Shown one piece after another: positions 41,853-52,236 of a stretch of 64,000 nucleotides of DNA. The first letter of the stretch is position 1; each line of letters begins with the position of its first letter. The notes under the pieces are model-generated. The model was not told the origin of the DNA. It saw only the letters and a list, made by a program, of their open reading frames with translations, and did not search any database. The DNA comes from Streptomyces alfalfae (GTDB taxonomy: Bacteria > Actinomycetota > Actinomycetes > Streptomycetales > Streptomycetaceae), in assembly GCF_004127445.1 (NCBI RefSeq), contig NZ_QEXM01000034.1, positions 23,137 to 87,136 of the forward strand, read 5' to 3'. Made by a program: the position numbers and the translations under genes.

Positions 41853-42491
41853 TCAGTCCTCATCGGCGAGGATCAGATACAGCTTCTTCCGGGCGTCGTT
41901 GATGACACCGATGGCCTTGTCGCGCTGCTCCTTGCTGCCGGTCTTCCAGACCTGGCCGAAGGCCTCCATCAGGCCCGTGCCGGCCTGGCGGATCTCGTGC
42001 AGCGTCTCCCAGTCGACGCCGCGCCCGGCGTCCTCCCAGGGCGCGTCGGGACCCGCGTCGGCCGCCTCGCCGCCGGCGTCGGTGAGCGAGAAGAGCTTCT
42101 TGCCGCCCTCGCTCGCACTGCGGATCAGGCCCTCGTCCTCCAGGAGCTGGAGGGTCGGGTAGACCGAACCGGGGCTGGGCTTCCACGCCCCGCCGCTGCG
42201 CTCGGCGATCTCCTGGATCATTTCATAGCCGTGCATGGGCCGGTCCTTCAGCAGGGCCAGGATCGACGCGCGTACGTCGCCGCGCCGCGCCCTGCCGCGC
42301 CCGCCCCGCCCGCCGGGACCGCCACCCCAGGGGCCGCCGGGGCCGCCGAAGCCGGGTCCGAAGGGGCCGAAGGCGCCGCGCCGGGACTCGAAGCCCCCGA
42401 AGCCCCTCTCGCGGCCGAAGCCTTCACGGCCGCCCGGGCGACCCCGTCCGTGTCCGTGTCCGTGCTCGTGTTCAAAACCGTGGGAACGCAT
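41853..42491 (-). CDS. PadR-family regulator with long Gly/His-rich N-terminus
   Basis: A 212-aa protein. Residues about 1-70 are a low-complexity Gly/Arg/Phe and His-rich region (HEHGHGHGRGRPGG); the winged helix follows (ASILALLKDRPMHGYEMIQEIAERSGGAWKPSPGSVYPTLQLLEDEGLI), then KKLFSLTDAG and a C-terminal dimerisation helix. The His-rich tract could bind metal (inference). AAGGAG SD before ATG 42491. Three GATCAGT repeats and a CGATATATCG palindrome upstream suggest autorepression. Confidence 0.88.
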   Translation of the reverse strand: MRSHGFEHEHGHGHGRGRPGGREGFGRERGFGGFESRRGAFGPFGPGFGGPGGPWGGGPGGRGGRGRARRGDVRASILALLKDRPMHGYEMIQEIAERSGGAWKPSPGSVYPTLQLLEDEGLIRSASEGGKKLFSLTDAGGEAADAGPDAPWEDAGRGVDWETLHEIRQAGTGLMEAFGQVWKTGSKEQRDKAIGVINDARKKLYLILADED

Positions 42492-42550
42492 GTGATCACT
42501 CCTTGGGGGGTGTCCGTTGATCTCTGTCTGATCACCGATCATCAACGCTC

Positions 42551-42605
42551 GATCAGTGATCAGTGATCAGTCGCGTATCGTTCGCGACGCTTCAACGATA
42601 TATCG
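42551..42605. promoter_or_regulatory. Repeat/palindrome region upstream of padR
   Basis: Three perfect tandem 7-mers GATCAGT (42551-42571) and the palindrome CGATATATCG (42596-42605), the latter containing a TATATC -10-like box on the minus strand. Probably the PadR operator and promoter. Confidence 0.5.
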
Positions 42606-42663
42606 GAATAGTACGCCGAGCAACCCGTCTCTGCGGCGAGCCGACGCACTCCATCAAGAAGGC

Positions 42664-42713
42664 CCACCGAAGAGGTCCACCAAAAAGTCCACCGAATAGG
42701 TCCACTGATCCGG
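42664..42713. repeat. Four 12-13-bp direct repeats upstream of phzF
   Basis: Units CCACCGAAGAGGT, CCACCAAAAAGT, CCACCGAATAGGT and CCACTGATCCGG in a row, ending about 30 bp before the phzF -10. Iteron-like; possible activator site. Confidence 0.55.
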
Positions 42714-42758
42714 GATTGGCCTTACCGGGCACGCTCCGCCGGCCCTACCGTCATCGAT

Positions 42759-43580
42759 ATGCCGACTTCTCACCGCATCCGCGTCGTGGACGCCTTCACC
42801 GACCGCCCCTTCGCCGGCAACCCGGCCGGCGTCCTCCTGCTCGACGCCTTCCCCGCCCACACCTGGCTGCAGAACGTGGCCATCGAGCTCAACCACGCGG
42901 AGACCGCCTTCGCCCACCCGCTGCCCGAGGGCGGCGACGCCGACTGGGCGCTGCGCTGGTTCACGCCCGCCACCGAGGTGGACCTCTGCGGCCATGCCAC
43001 TTTGGCCATGGCTCATGTCCTGCACAGCACCGGCGCCGCCTCCGGCCCGATCCGCTTCGCGACCCGCAGCGGCGTCCTGACCGCCACCGCCCACGCCGAC
43101 GGCACCCTCACCCTCGACTTCCCGACCGCACCGCTCACCGAAATCGGCGTTCCCGCCGGCATCGCCGAGGACCTGGGCGCCGAGCCGCTCCGCGCGTACG
43201 ACACGGGCCCCCACTGCGGCGACCTGCTCGTCGAGCTCGCCGACGAGAAGACGGTCAGGGCACTCACCCCCGACCACAAGGCCCTCGTACGCCACTCCAA
43301 GCGCGGCATCATCGCCACGGCCCTCGCCGAGGAACCCTCACTCGGATACGACTTCGTCTCGCGGGGCTTCTTCCCGCGCGTCGGCATCGACGAGGACCCG
43401 GTGACGGGCAGTGCGCACACCGCCCTGGCCCCCTTCTGGGCGGAGCGCCTGGGCCGCACGAAACTGACGGGCCTCCAGGCCTCGGCCCGCACCGGCCTGG
43501 TCCACACCGAACTACAGGGCGACCGCACCCTGCTGACGGGCCGCGCCGTCACGGTCATCGAGGGCGAGCTGCTCGCCTGA
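42759..43580 (+). CDS. PhzF-family isomerase
   Basis: A 273-aa protein of the PhzF/diaminopimelate-epimerase fold: RVVDAFTDRPFAGNPAGVLLLD at the start, NHAETAF (catalytic Glu 45 region), RWFTPATEVDLCGHATLA, and SRGFFPRVGIDEDPVTGSAHTAL at the second half. PhzF isomerises a dihydro-hydroxyanthranilate in phenazine synthesis, but no other phz gene is here, so the true substrate is unknown. Promoter TTACCG-N17-TACCGT ends 7 nt before ATG, so it is leaderless. Confidence 0.9.
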   Translation: MPTSHRIRVVDAFTDRPFAGNPAGVLLLDAFPAHTWLQNVAIELNHAETAFAHPLPEGGDADWALRWFTPATEVDLCGHATLAMAHVLHSTGAASGPIRFATRSGVLTATAHADGTLTLDFPTAPLTEIGVPAGIAEDLGAEPLRAYDTGPHCGDLLVELADEKTVRALTPDHKALVRHSKRGIIATALAEEPSLGYDFVSRGFFPRVGIDEDPVTGSAHTALAPFWAERLGRTKLTGLQASARTGLVHTELQGDRTLLTGRAVTVIEGELLA

Positions 43581-43590
43581 GCCGCCCCGC

Positions 43591-44391
43591 TCAGGGCGTG
43601 GGCAGCCAGTCGACCTTCCCCGCGAGCAGCGCGTACCCCACGAACGCGCCGATGTCGAGCAGCGAGTGGGCCACGACCAGTGGGCCCACCCTGCCCCACC
43701 TGCGGTACAGGAGCACGAAGACCACGCCCATGGCGAGGTTGCCGAGGAAACCGCCGACGCCCTGGTACAGGTGGTAGGAGCCGCGCAGCACCGAACTGCC
43801 CGCCAGTGCGGCCATCGGGGTCCACCCCAACTGGTCCAGCCTGCGCAGCAGGTAGCCGACGACGATCACTTCCTCCAGGATCGCGTTCTGCAGCGCGGAC
43901 AGCACGAGGACCGGGTACTTCCACCACACGTCGGGCAGCGCTTCGGGGACCACCGTGAGGTTGAAGCCGAGGCCGCGGGCCGCGAGGTAGAAGACGATGC
44001 CCGTGCTGCCGATCACCGCGGCGATCGCGGTGCCGCGCCCCAGGTCCGGCCAGGGGCGCGTCCGGTCGAAGCCGATGGTCCCGAGGCCCGCCCGCTCACG
44101 CAGGAGGAAGTGCGCGACGAGCGCGACGGGCACCAACGCCGTCGTGATCCCGAAGAGTTGCCACGCGAGATCGAGCCACGGCCGCCCCGGCGCCGCCGAC
44201 GCGTTCATGGTGGCCGCCTGGTCCCTGAGACCGCCCGGCTTCGTCACCGATCCGACAAAGCTGATCAGCGCGGACACACCACTCGCGCCCAGCGAGAGAG
44301 CCAGGACGAGCAACGTCTCGTCCCGCAGGGTTCGCCGCGCCGGCTCGCCCTTCGGAAAAGAACCGGCCATCGGCCCCGGCTCCGCTTGCAC
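43591..44391 (-). CDS. CPBP-type intramembrane protease-like protein
   Basis: A 266-aa membrane protein with the three Abi/CPBP motifs: ALQNAILEEVIVVGYLLRR (motif 1 Glu-Glu, but without the usual Arg four residues on), LRGSYHLYQG (His) and VVAHSLLDIGAFVGY (His and Asp). Eight or so hydrophobic segments. CPBP members include prenyl-protein endopeptidases and bacteriocin-immunity proteins. GTG 44391 with GGAGG. Substrate unknown. Confidence 0.82.
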   Translation of the reverse strand: MQAEPGPMAGSFPKGEPARRTLRDETLLVLALSLGASGVSALISFVGSVTKPGGLRDQAATMNASAAPGRPWLDLAWQLFGITTALVPVALVAHFLLRERAGLGTIGFDRTRPWPDLGRGTAIAAVIGSTGIVFYLAARGLGFNLTVVPEALPDVWWKYPVLVLSALQNAILEEVIVVGYLLRRLDQLGWTPMAALAGSSVLRGSYHLYQGVGGFLGNLAMGVVFVLLYRRWGRVGPLVVAHSLLDIGAFVGYALLAGKVDWLPTP

Positions 44392-44559
44392 TTGTGCCTC
44401 CAGTTGAGTGATCCCGCCTCATCCCCATCCTCGCCCCGCCAGGGTCTCGAAAGAAGTTACGAAGATCGTGCGCGACAGGCCGAGGGGGAAGGCCGCCGTT
44501 CCGGGCGTGGCGTCCCCCTCTTTCCTTGCTTCATCGCTCGAGGAGGGGCGCCACCGCCA

Positions 44560-45189
44560 TGGGACGTCACAGCTTGCCCGATGAGCACGGGACGGACGCG
44601 CGCACCCCCGGCCGCGCGCCCGTGGCCACACCGTCGCCATCGCCGCGGCTCTCGTCCTCGTGGTCGCCGGCGGCACGGCGGTGGCCGTCCGCAGCGGTCT
44701 GCTCTCCTTTCCCGGCTCGTGCGGTGACGACGCGGTGCGCGTCGACGTGGTCGCCGCCCCCGACGTGACACCCGCCCTGCGCACCGCCGCCGACCGCGTC
44801 AAGCCACCCTGGCCGCGACGGCTCCGGCGCCGAGAAGGGCAACCCGCGCCGCAACCAGGCGCTGATCGCCTCCGAGCAGGCGGCGTTCAAGAAGGCCCGC
44901 GCGACGTACGAGGAGACGGCATGTCCAACGCCCTGGTGATCCTCACCGATGGCGATGGCCAGGACCCGGGCAGCATCTTCCGCAGCTCCCTCGTCTCCCG
45001 GCTCGAAGAACTCGCCGACCCGAGGAGCCGGTGCCGGTCAGCGCGATCGCCGTGGGTCCCGAGGCCGACAAGGAGGAGGTCCAGCAGATGGCCGCGGCCA
45101 CCGGCGGCTCAGGTCACCGGTTCGACGACCCGGCGCAGATCCACTCCGTCGTCCTCAAGGCCATCATGGAGGCGGGCAGCCACCAGCGC
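44560..45189 (+). pseudogene. Decayed substrate-binding/VWA-domain protein
   Basis: Remnants of one protein appear in different frames: MGRHSLPDEHG (from 44560), then after a frameshift HTVAIAAALVLVVAGGTAVA + VRSGLLSF (N-terminal membrane anchor, about 44610-44800), an abrupt jump to GSGAEKGNPRRNQALIASEQ (about 44820-44920), SNALVILTDGDGQDPGS (VWA third MIDAS motif, from 44921), another frameshift, and VSAIAVGPEADKEEVQQMAA ... IHSVVLKAIMEAGSHQ to about 45189. Most of the middle of a normal-length gene is missing, and at least three frame changes are needed. No functional product is expected. Confidence 0.8.
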
Positions 45190-45201
45190 CGACCGGCGGG
45201 C

Positions 45202-46722
45202 TCAGCCCCGCGGCGCCACCGGTCCGGAGAGCCCCACCGGCCAGGTGTGCACCGGCTCCCCCTCGTGCATCAGCTCGCAGTACCGCTGCGTGGTCGCGGC
45301 GAGCGCCGCCTCCCGGGTGAGCCCGCTCTCCAGTGCGAGGTGGTACGTCCTCGCCTGCCACGAGGCCCCGTTGACCCGCCGCCGGCAGCGCTGCTCGATC
45401 ACCCCGAGGTACAGATCCCGGTCCGCGGGCGCCACGCCCCACGCGTCGAGCCCTGCGGCAGCCAGCGGCAGCAGCTCCTCGCGTACGAGGTCCGCGGCCG
45501 GCACCTCCGCGGTGCCGCCCAGTCTGCCGCGCCGCGGCCAGCGCAGGTCCGCGTCGATGCCGTGCCGGCAGGCGACGTCGAAGTTGTGCGCCGCGGCCTC
45601 GAAGGGCAGCCGCGACCACACGGGCCTCGCCTCCTCGCAGAGCGCCCGTACGAGGCCGTAATAGAAGGCGACGTTCGCGATGACGTCGGTGACGGTGGGG
45701 CCCGCGGGCAGCACGCGGTTCTCCACCCGCAGGTGCGGTACGCCGTCGGCGATGCCGTACACCGGGCGGTTCCATCGGTAGACGGTGCCGTTGTGCAGGA
45801 CGAGTTCGCCGAGGTGCGGCACTTCTCCCGCGTCGAGCGCGGCCAGCGGGTCCTCGGCGTCCATCAAAGGCAGCAGCGCGGGGAAGTACCGCAGGTTCTC
45901 CTCGAAGAGTTCGAGCGGCCCGGTGATCCACCGCTCCCCGAACCAGGTCCGCGGGCGCACGCCCTGGGCCTGCAGCTCCGGGGGCCTGGTGTCGGTGGAC
46001 TGCAGGAACAGCGGCGGACGCGACTCGCGCCACACCTCGCGCCCGAAGAGGAACGGCGCGTTGGCGCCCACGGCGACCTGCGCGGCGGCGATGGCCTGCG
46101 CCGCGTTCCACACGTCGGCGAACCGGTCCGGCGTGACCTGGAGGTGCAACTGGATGGAGGTGCACGCCGCCTCGGGGGCGATCGACGCGGAGGTGCAGGT
46201 GAGCCGCTCCACGCCCTCGATGTCGAGGGCGAAGGGTTCACCGCGGGCGGCGACGATCTGTTCGTTGAGGAGGGCGTAGCGGTCGACGTCGGAGAGATGG
46301 GCCGACGTCAGGTCGGCGCTGTTCAGGGTCGGCAGAATACCGATCATGACAATGCCTGCGCCCAGTTCGTTCGCTTTCCTGTGGGCGTAGTTGAGACCGG
46401 TGCGCAGTTCTTCGGCGAGCTGGTCGAGAACGCGGCCTCCGATCCGGTGCGGGGCGATGTTCACTTCCAGGTTGAACATTCCTAGTTCGGTCTGGAAATC
46501 CCGGCTCGCGATGCGCTCCAAAACCTGTGCATTCAACATTCTGGGCAGTCCGTCGGGCCCTGCGAGATTCAGTTCGATCTCCAGCCCCATGAGGTTCTGG
46601 GGCCGGTCGAACCGCTCCTCATCCAGCAGCCGCTCAAGCCCCGTGAGGCACTTCTGGAGCTTGCTGCGGTAGCGGTCCCGATCGGACAGGTCGAACGCGA
46701 CCGCCGCGACCTTATCCCCCAT
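45202..46722 (-). CDS. Glutamate-cysteine ligase family (GCS2-type) protein
   Basis: A 506-aa ATP-dependent gamma-glutamyl ligase-like enzyme: LMGLEIELNLAGPDGLPRMLN (ExE metal-binding strand), LGMFNLEVNIAPHRIGG, CTSASIAPEAACTSIQLHLQVTPDRF, PLFLQSTDTRPPELQ and VPHLRVENRVLPAGPTVTD. It belongs to the GCS2 fold but differs from EgtA in length and order of motifs. It may form gamma-glutamyl bonds with Cys or an amine. The start at ATG 46722 (MGDKVAAVAF) has GGAAGGACAAGG. The gene before it on the other strand is a pseudogene. Confidence 0.82.
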   Translation of the reverse strand: MGDKVAAVAFDLSDRDRYRSKLQKCLTGLERLLDEERFDRPQNLMGLEIELNLAGPDGLPRMLNAQVLERIASRDFQTELGMFNLEVNIAPHRIGGRVLDQLAEELRTGLNYAHRKANELGAGIVMIGILPTLNSADLTSAHLSDVDRYALLNEQIVAARGEPFALDIEGVERLTCTSASIAPEAACTSIQLHLQVTPDRFADVWNAAQAIAAAQVAVGANAPFLFGREVWRESRPPLFLQSTDTRPPELQAQGVRPRTWFGERWITGPLELFEENLRYFPALLPLMDAEDPLAALDAGEVPHLGELVLHNGTVYRWNRPVYGIADGVPHLRVENRVLPAGPTVTDVIANVAFYYGLVRALCEEARPVWSRLPFEAAAHNFDVACRHGIDADLRWPRRGRLGGTAEVPAADLVREELLPLAAAGLDAWGVAPADRDLYLGVIEQRCRRRVNGASWQARTYHLALESGLTREAALAATTQRYCELMHEGEPVHTWPVGLSGPVAPRG

Positions 46723-47202
46723 CGCCTTGTCCTTCCTCGCCCGGGCAGCCGGGGGCCCGGCCGCTGTGTACGAGGGATGATGCCCCACCGATGTGATCCG
46801 TAACGCCCCGCGCGACGCGGCCGGCCAGTAGACTCGGCCCCGCCGCGCCACGGCACATTCACGCGGCATGGGGCAGAGTGGAGATTCGTCCTCGCAAGCG
46901 TGGTCAAAAACACCGATGGGAATCGGCCGACCGCTCCCGCCGACGATTCGAAGGTCACAGCGGTGACCCCCTCGCTAAATGGGGAGAAAAACCTCATCAC
47001 GACGGCGTGATAAGTCCTTGCCGGAAATGTCGATCACGGTTAGGTGAAACAACGCCCGAACACCCATCGTATAAACTCCGCATTCGAGGCAGAGTTCTGG
47101 CGCCTGGTCCCCCGGCCCCCGCCTCTCTGACCCGAAGCTGACAGCGCCGTCACGCACCCGCCCCGCTCCACCGTGCCTGTCGAACGAGAGAGGCGACCCA
47201 CC
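46723..47202. other. AT-richer divergent intergenic region
   Basis: A 480-bp gap, less GC-rich than its surroundings between about 46900 and 47100. It holds an ATCACG-N4-CGTGAT dyad (46996-47011), a TATAAA (about 47069) that may be the -10 for the rightward gene, and a 22-codon frame from ATG 46979 (MGRKTSSRRRDK...) that I do not call. Confidence 0.4.
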
Positions 47203-47787
47203 ATGCCGCTGCATGTCCCCCCTGCCCCCGCGCCCGCCCTGCGCAGCGTTCTCGCGGCACTAGGTTCTCCCACCGCCGTACGCGAGGCGCGCACACCGAC
47301 CCTGCGTGCCGCCCAGGGCCCTCTGAGCCCGGAACTCCCGCTGCCCGTCCACGTCCTGGAGCACGTCACGCCGGGAGGCACCTCGCCCACGCGCCTCGCG
47401 GGATGGCGCTTCATGATCCGCGGCGGTGAGCGGGCCCTCGCCGCGGCCGACACGATGCTCACACCGGACGGCTGGGCCTTCTCGCACTTCTTCGAGGGCC
47501 CCTACATCGCCTCCACCGAACGGGCCCTGCGGCACGCCGAGGCCATGCCGATGCCCTGCCAGCCGCGGCTGCTCTCCGTGCCCGAGCTGTACATGCTGAC
47601 CCTCTGGCTGCACCGCGACTGCACGGACGACGGCGCCGAGGGCCCGCTCGCCCCCGCCGACCTGCTGGTGCCCCTCGCGCCCGCGCCGCCCGGCATCGCG
47701 GCCCACCGCCCGCACCGGGTCGCCGAGTTGCTCCAGGTCCTCACCCTGCGGCTGACCCCGGCGCCCCTGCTGAGGTCGCCCGCCTGA
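47203..47787 (+). CDS. Conserved hypothetical protein
   Basis: A 194-aa soluble protein beginning MPLHVPPAPAPALRSVLAAL; central GWRFMIRGGERALAAADTMLTPDGWAFSHFFEGPYIASTERAL and PELYMLTLWLHRDC. No family or catalytic motif recognised. ATG 47203 has GAGAGGCG. Probably a monocistronic housekeeping-type gene of unknown role. Confidence 0.7.
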   Translation: MPLHVPPAPAPALRSVLAALGSPTAVREARTPTLRAAQGPLSPELPLPVHVLEHVTPGGTSPTRLAGWRFMIRGGERALAAADTMLTPDGWAFSHFFEGPYIASTERALRHAEAMPMPCQPRLLSVPELYMLTLWLHRDCTDDGAEGPLAPADLLVPLAPAPPGIAAHRPHRVAELLQVLTLRLTPAPLLRSPA

Positions 47788-48034
47788 CGACGCCGAGCCC
47801 CTGCCGTCCCACGTGCCCCGCTGCCGACGGCCGCGGGGCACGACGCTGTTCCCACCCAAGTGGACTAGCCCGGTCGGGCCACCCCGAACCACCCGAAGAG
47901 ACAGCGGAGTTGGGCTGAACCGTCCGGGCGGGTGATACGTCATTAAGCAGTAGGAACCGCTGCCGCGAATTGCCTGCGGATTGACGCCCGCAGGGGCAAC
48001 ACTGGAACTGGACCGACGACAACGGGGGGCGGTC

Positions 48035-48307
48035 ATGAGCACCGCATCGAGCCACAGGACAGACGTCACAGCCATCGAACCGCAGCGAAAGAACCCTTCC
48101 ATGTGCCAGCACCAACCACCGTGCCCGACAGCCGACTCCGCCGACCGGGAGGCCGCGCTCCTCGCGGCCAGCCACCCGGAGCAGGGCTGGAGCCTGCTGT
48201 GCAACGGCGTCCTGCTCTTCGAGGACACCGGTGAGCTGCTGCCGGACGGCCGGATCATCGCGCCGCACCGACCGCTGGGCACCGACCGCGTCATGACGGC
48301 CGCCTGA
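48035..48307 (+). CDS. DUF5999 small Cys-containing protein
   Basis: A 90-aa protein whose core CQHQPPCPTADSADREAALL + ASHPEQGWSLLCNG + VLLFEDTGELLPDG matches the actinobacterial DUF5999 family. Three Cys and two His could bind a metal (inference). Start uncertain: ATG 48035 with a G-rich SD-like run, or ATG 48101 giving the 68-aa core alone. Confidence 0.75.
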   Translation: MSTASSHRTDVTAIEPQRKNPSMCQHQPPCPTADSADREAALLAASHPEQGWSLLCNGVLLFEDTGELLPDGRIIAPHRPLGTDRVMTAA

Positions 48308-48373
48308 TCGCCGCCCGCGCAGCCGCACGGACGGGCACCCCGCGCGAACCACGTGAGCGCGGCAGACAGCCGA

Positions 48374-48409
48374 GGGGCCGGCCCGGAGATCGCTCTCCGG
48401 ACCGGCCCC
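48374..48409. terminator. Bidirectional terminator before gcvP
   Basis: A 16-bp stem with one mismatch (GGGGCCGGCCCGGAGA / TCTCCGGACCGGCCCC) and a TCGC loop, between the convergent DUF5999 and gcvP genes. Confidence 0.75.
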
Positions 48410-48440
48410 GACACATGCCCGTGGCGCACGGGCGCCGGCA

Positions 48441-51326
<2,886 letters not shown>

Positions 51327-51390
51327 TGCGGAGGCCTCCTGGTCTGCACGACCTACGAGGGGTACCTCGGCACGGGTACCCGGACGGCCT

Positions 51391-51622
51391 CCCCCTCTGT
51401 CATCTCAACCTGAGAGCTTCACCGGCGACAGCCTCGACATGCGAGGACGCCGACCGGCTTTCACCGTCGGTGAGGGAGGGTCCCGGACGTGCCCGCCCGA
51501 CGCCCGCCCTGCTTTCCAGAGTGACCTCGTCCGTGCGGTACGGGTGCCTGAGAGATTCCGGGGAGGATTTGCTCCTTCGGCGCCTCCGGGCCTGTGGTCC
51601 GGAGAGCTCTCCCGCACGGGGT
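51391..51622 (-). promoter_or_regulatory. Tandem glycine riboswitch of gcvP
   Basis: Two glycine aptamers in the gcvP leader. Aptamer 1 (about 51532-51622): GTGCGGGAGAG, CCGAAGGAGCAA, ATCTCTCAGGCACC, closing CCGCAC. Aptamer 2 (about 51391-51531): ACTCTGGAAAGC, GACGGTGAAAGCC, GAAGCTCTCAGG and GACAGAGGGG. These are the consensus blocks of the class. A TAGGCT -10 lies at 51637-51642. Downstream, GGAGGCC (51386-51392) can pair with GGCCTCC between the SD and ATG, suggesting translational control. Confidence 0.9.
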
Positions 51623-51735
51623 CAGCAGCCGTCGCCAGCCTACCAGCGAGGACCATGGCCGATCCTTCGAGTGGCCGCCTGCCGCGAAGTGCTCTTTCGT
51701 AGTGAGTACGACCGAACAATGTTGAGTTGTCCCCG

Positions 51736-51776
51736 TATCCCGGTGTCCCACACCCCGATATCCCGGTGTTCCACAC
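51736..51776. repeat. Two 18-bp direct repeats upstream of the PRC-barrel gene
   Basis: TATCCCGGTGTCCCACAC (51736-51753) and TATCCCGGTGTTCCACAC (51759-51776), offset 23 bp. Each contains a GGTGT-N3-ACAC dyad. They end 23 bp before the GTG start of the PRC-barrel gene, so they may be operators. Confidence 0.6.
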
Positions 51777-51798
51777 GCCGCGACCAGCTGGAGGGCCC

Positions 51799-52176
51799 GT
51801 GCGAACCGACATCGATCCGCGCAACCTGATCGGCCGCAAGGCGTTCGACCGGAACGGGGCGAAGATCGGCACGATCGACGAGATCTACCTCGACGACGCC
51901 ACCGGCGCCCCGGAGTGGGCGGCGATACGCACGGGCCTGTTCAGCCGCGACGCCTTCGTCCCCCTGGAACCCAGCGAACTGGTCGACGACGGCACCCTCC
52001 GCATCCCCTTCGACCGCGCCCTGATCAGGGACGCCCCCGATTTCGGCGTCGGCCGCCACCTCTCCCCCGCCCAGGAGCTCCAGCTCTACCACCACTACGG
52101 CCTGGACACGACGCCGCCGGACGCCTCGCCCGCGGATCGCGATTTCGGCCGCGTGGCGGACCAGGGCCCGGCCTGA
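51799..52176 (+). CDS. PRC-barrel domain protein
   Basis: A 125-aa protein with one PRC barrel (LIGRKAFDRNGAKIGTIDEIYLDDATGAPEWAAIRTGLFSRDAFVPL, about 9-55), then PFDRALIRDAPDFGVGRHLSPAQELQLYHHYGLD. Such stand-alone PRC proteins are frequent in actinobacteria and may bind RNA or envelope partners. GTG 51799 with GGAGGG. It is oriented against the surrounding minus-strand block. Confidence 0.85.
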   Translation: MRTDIDPRNLIGRKAFDRNGAKIGTIDEIYLDDATGAPEWAAIRTGLFSRDAFVPLEPSELVDDGTLRIPFDRALIRDAPDFGVGRHLSPAQELQLYHHYGLDTTPPDASPADRDFGRVADQGPA

Positions 52177-52236
52177 CCCGCGTCTCAGCCGGCCCGCCCG
52201 CCCCGGCCGCCTCCCCTCACCGCTCGGTCCCGGTCG

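Noticed and set aside
42759..43580. Phenazine biosynthesis cluster
   Set aside because: Only phzF is present; no phzA, B, C, D, E or G homologue beside it. The isochorismatase-fold gene is 10 kb away and lacks the triad.
45202..46722. egtA of an ergothioneine cluster
   Set aside because: GCS2 fold is clear, but no egtB, C, D or E lies nearby and the motif order and length differ from EgtA as I know it.
46979..47047. 22-codon frame MGRKTSSRRRDK...
   Set aside because: No SD and no family resemblance; the basic composition alone is not enough. Kept only as a note in the intergenic entry.
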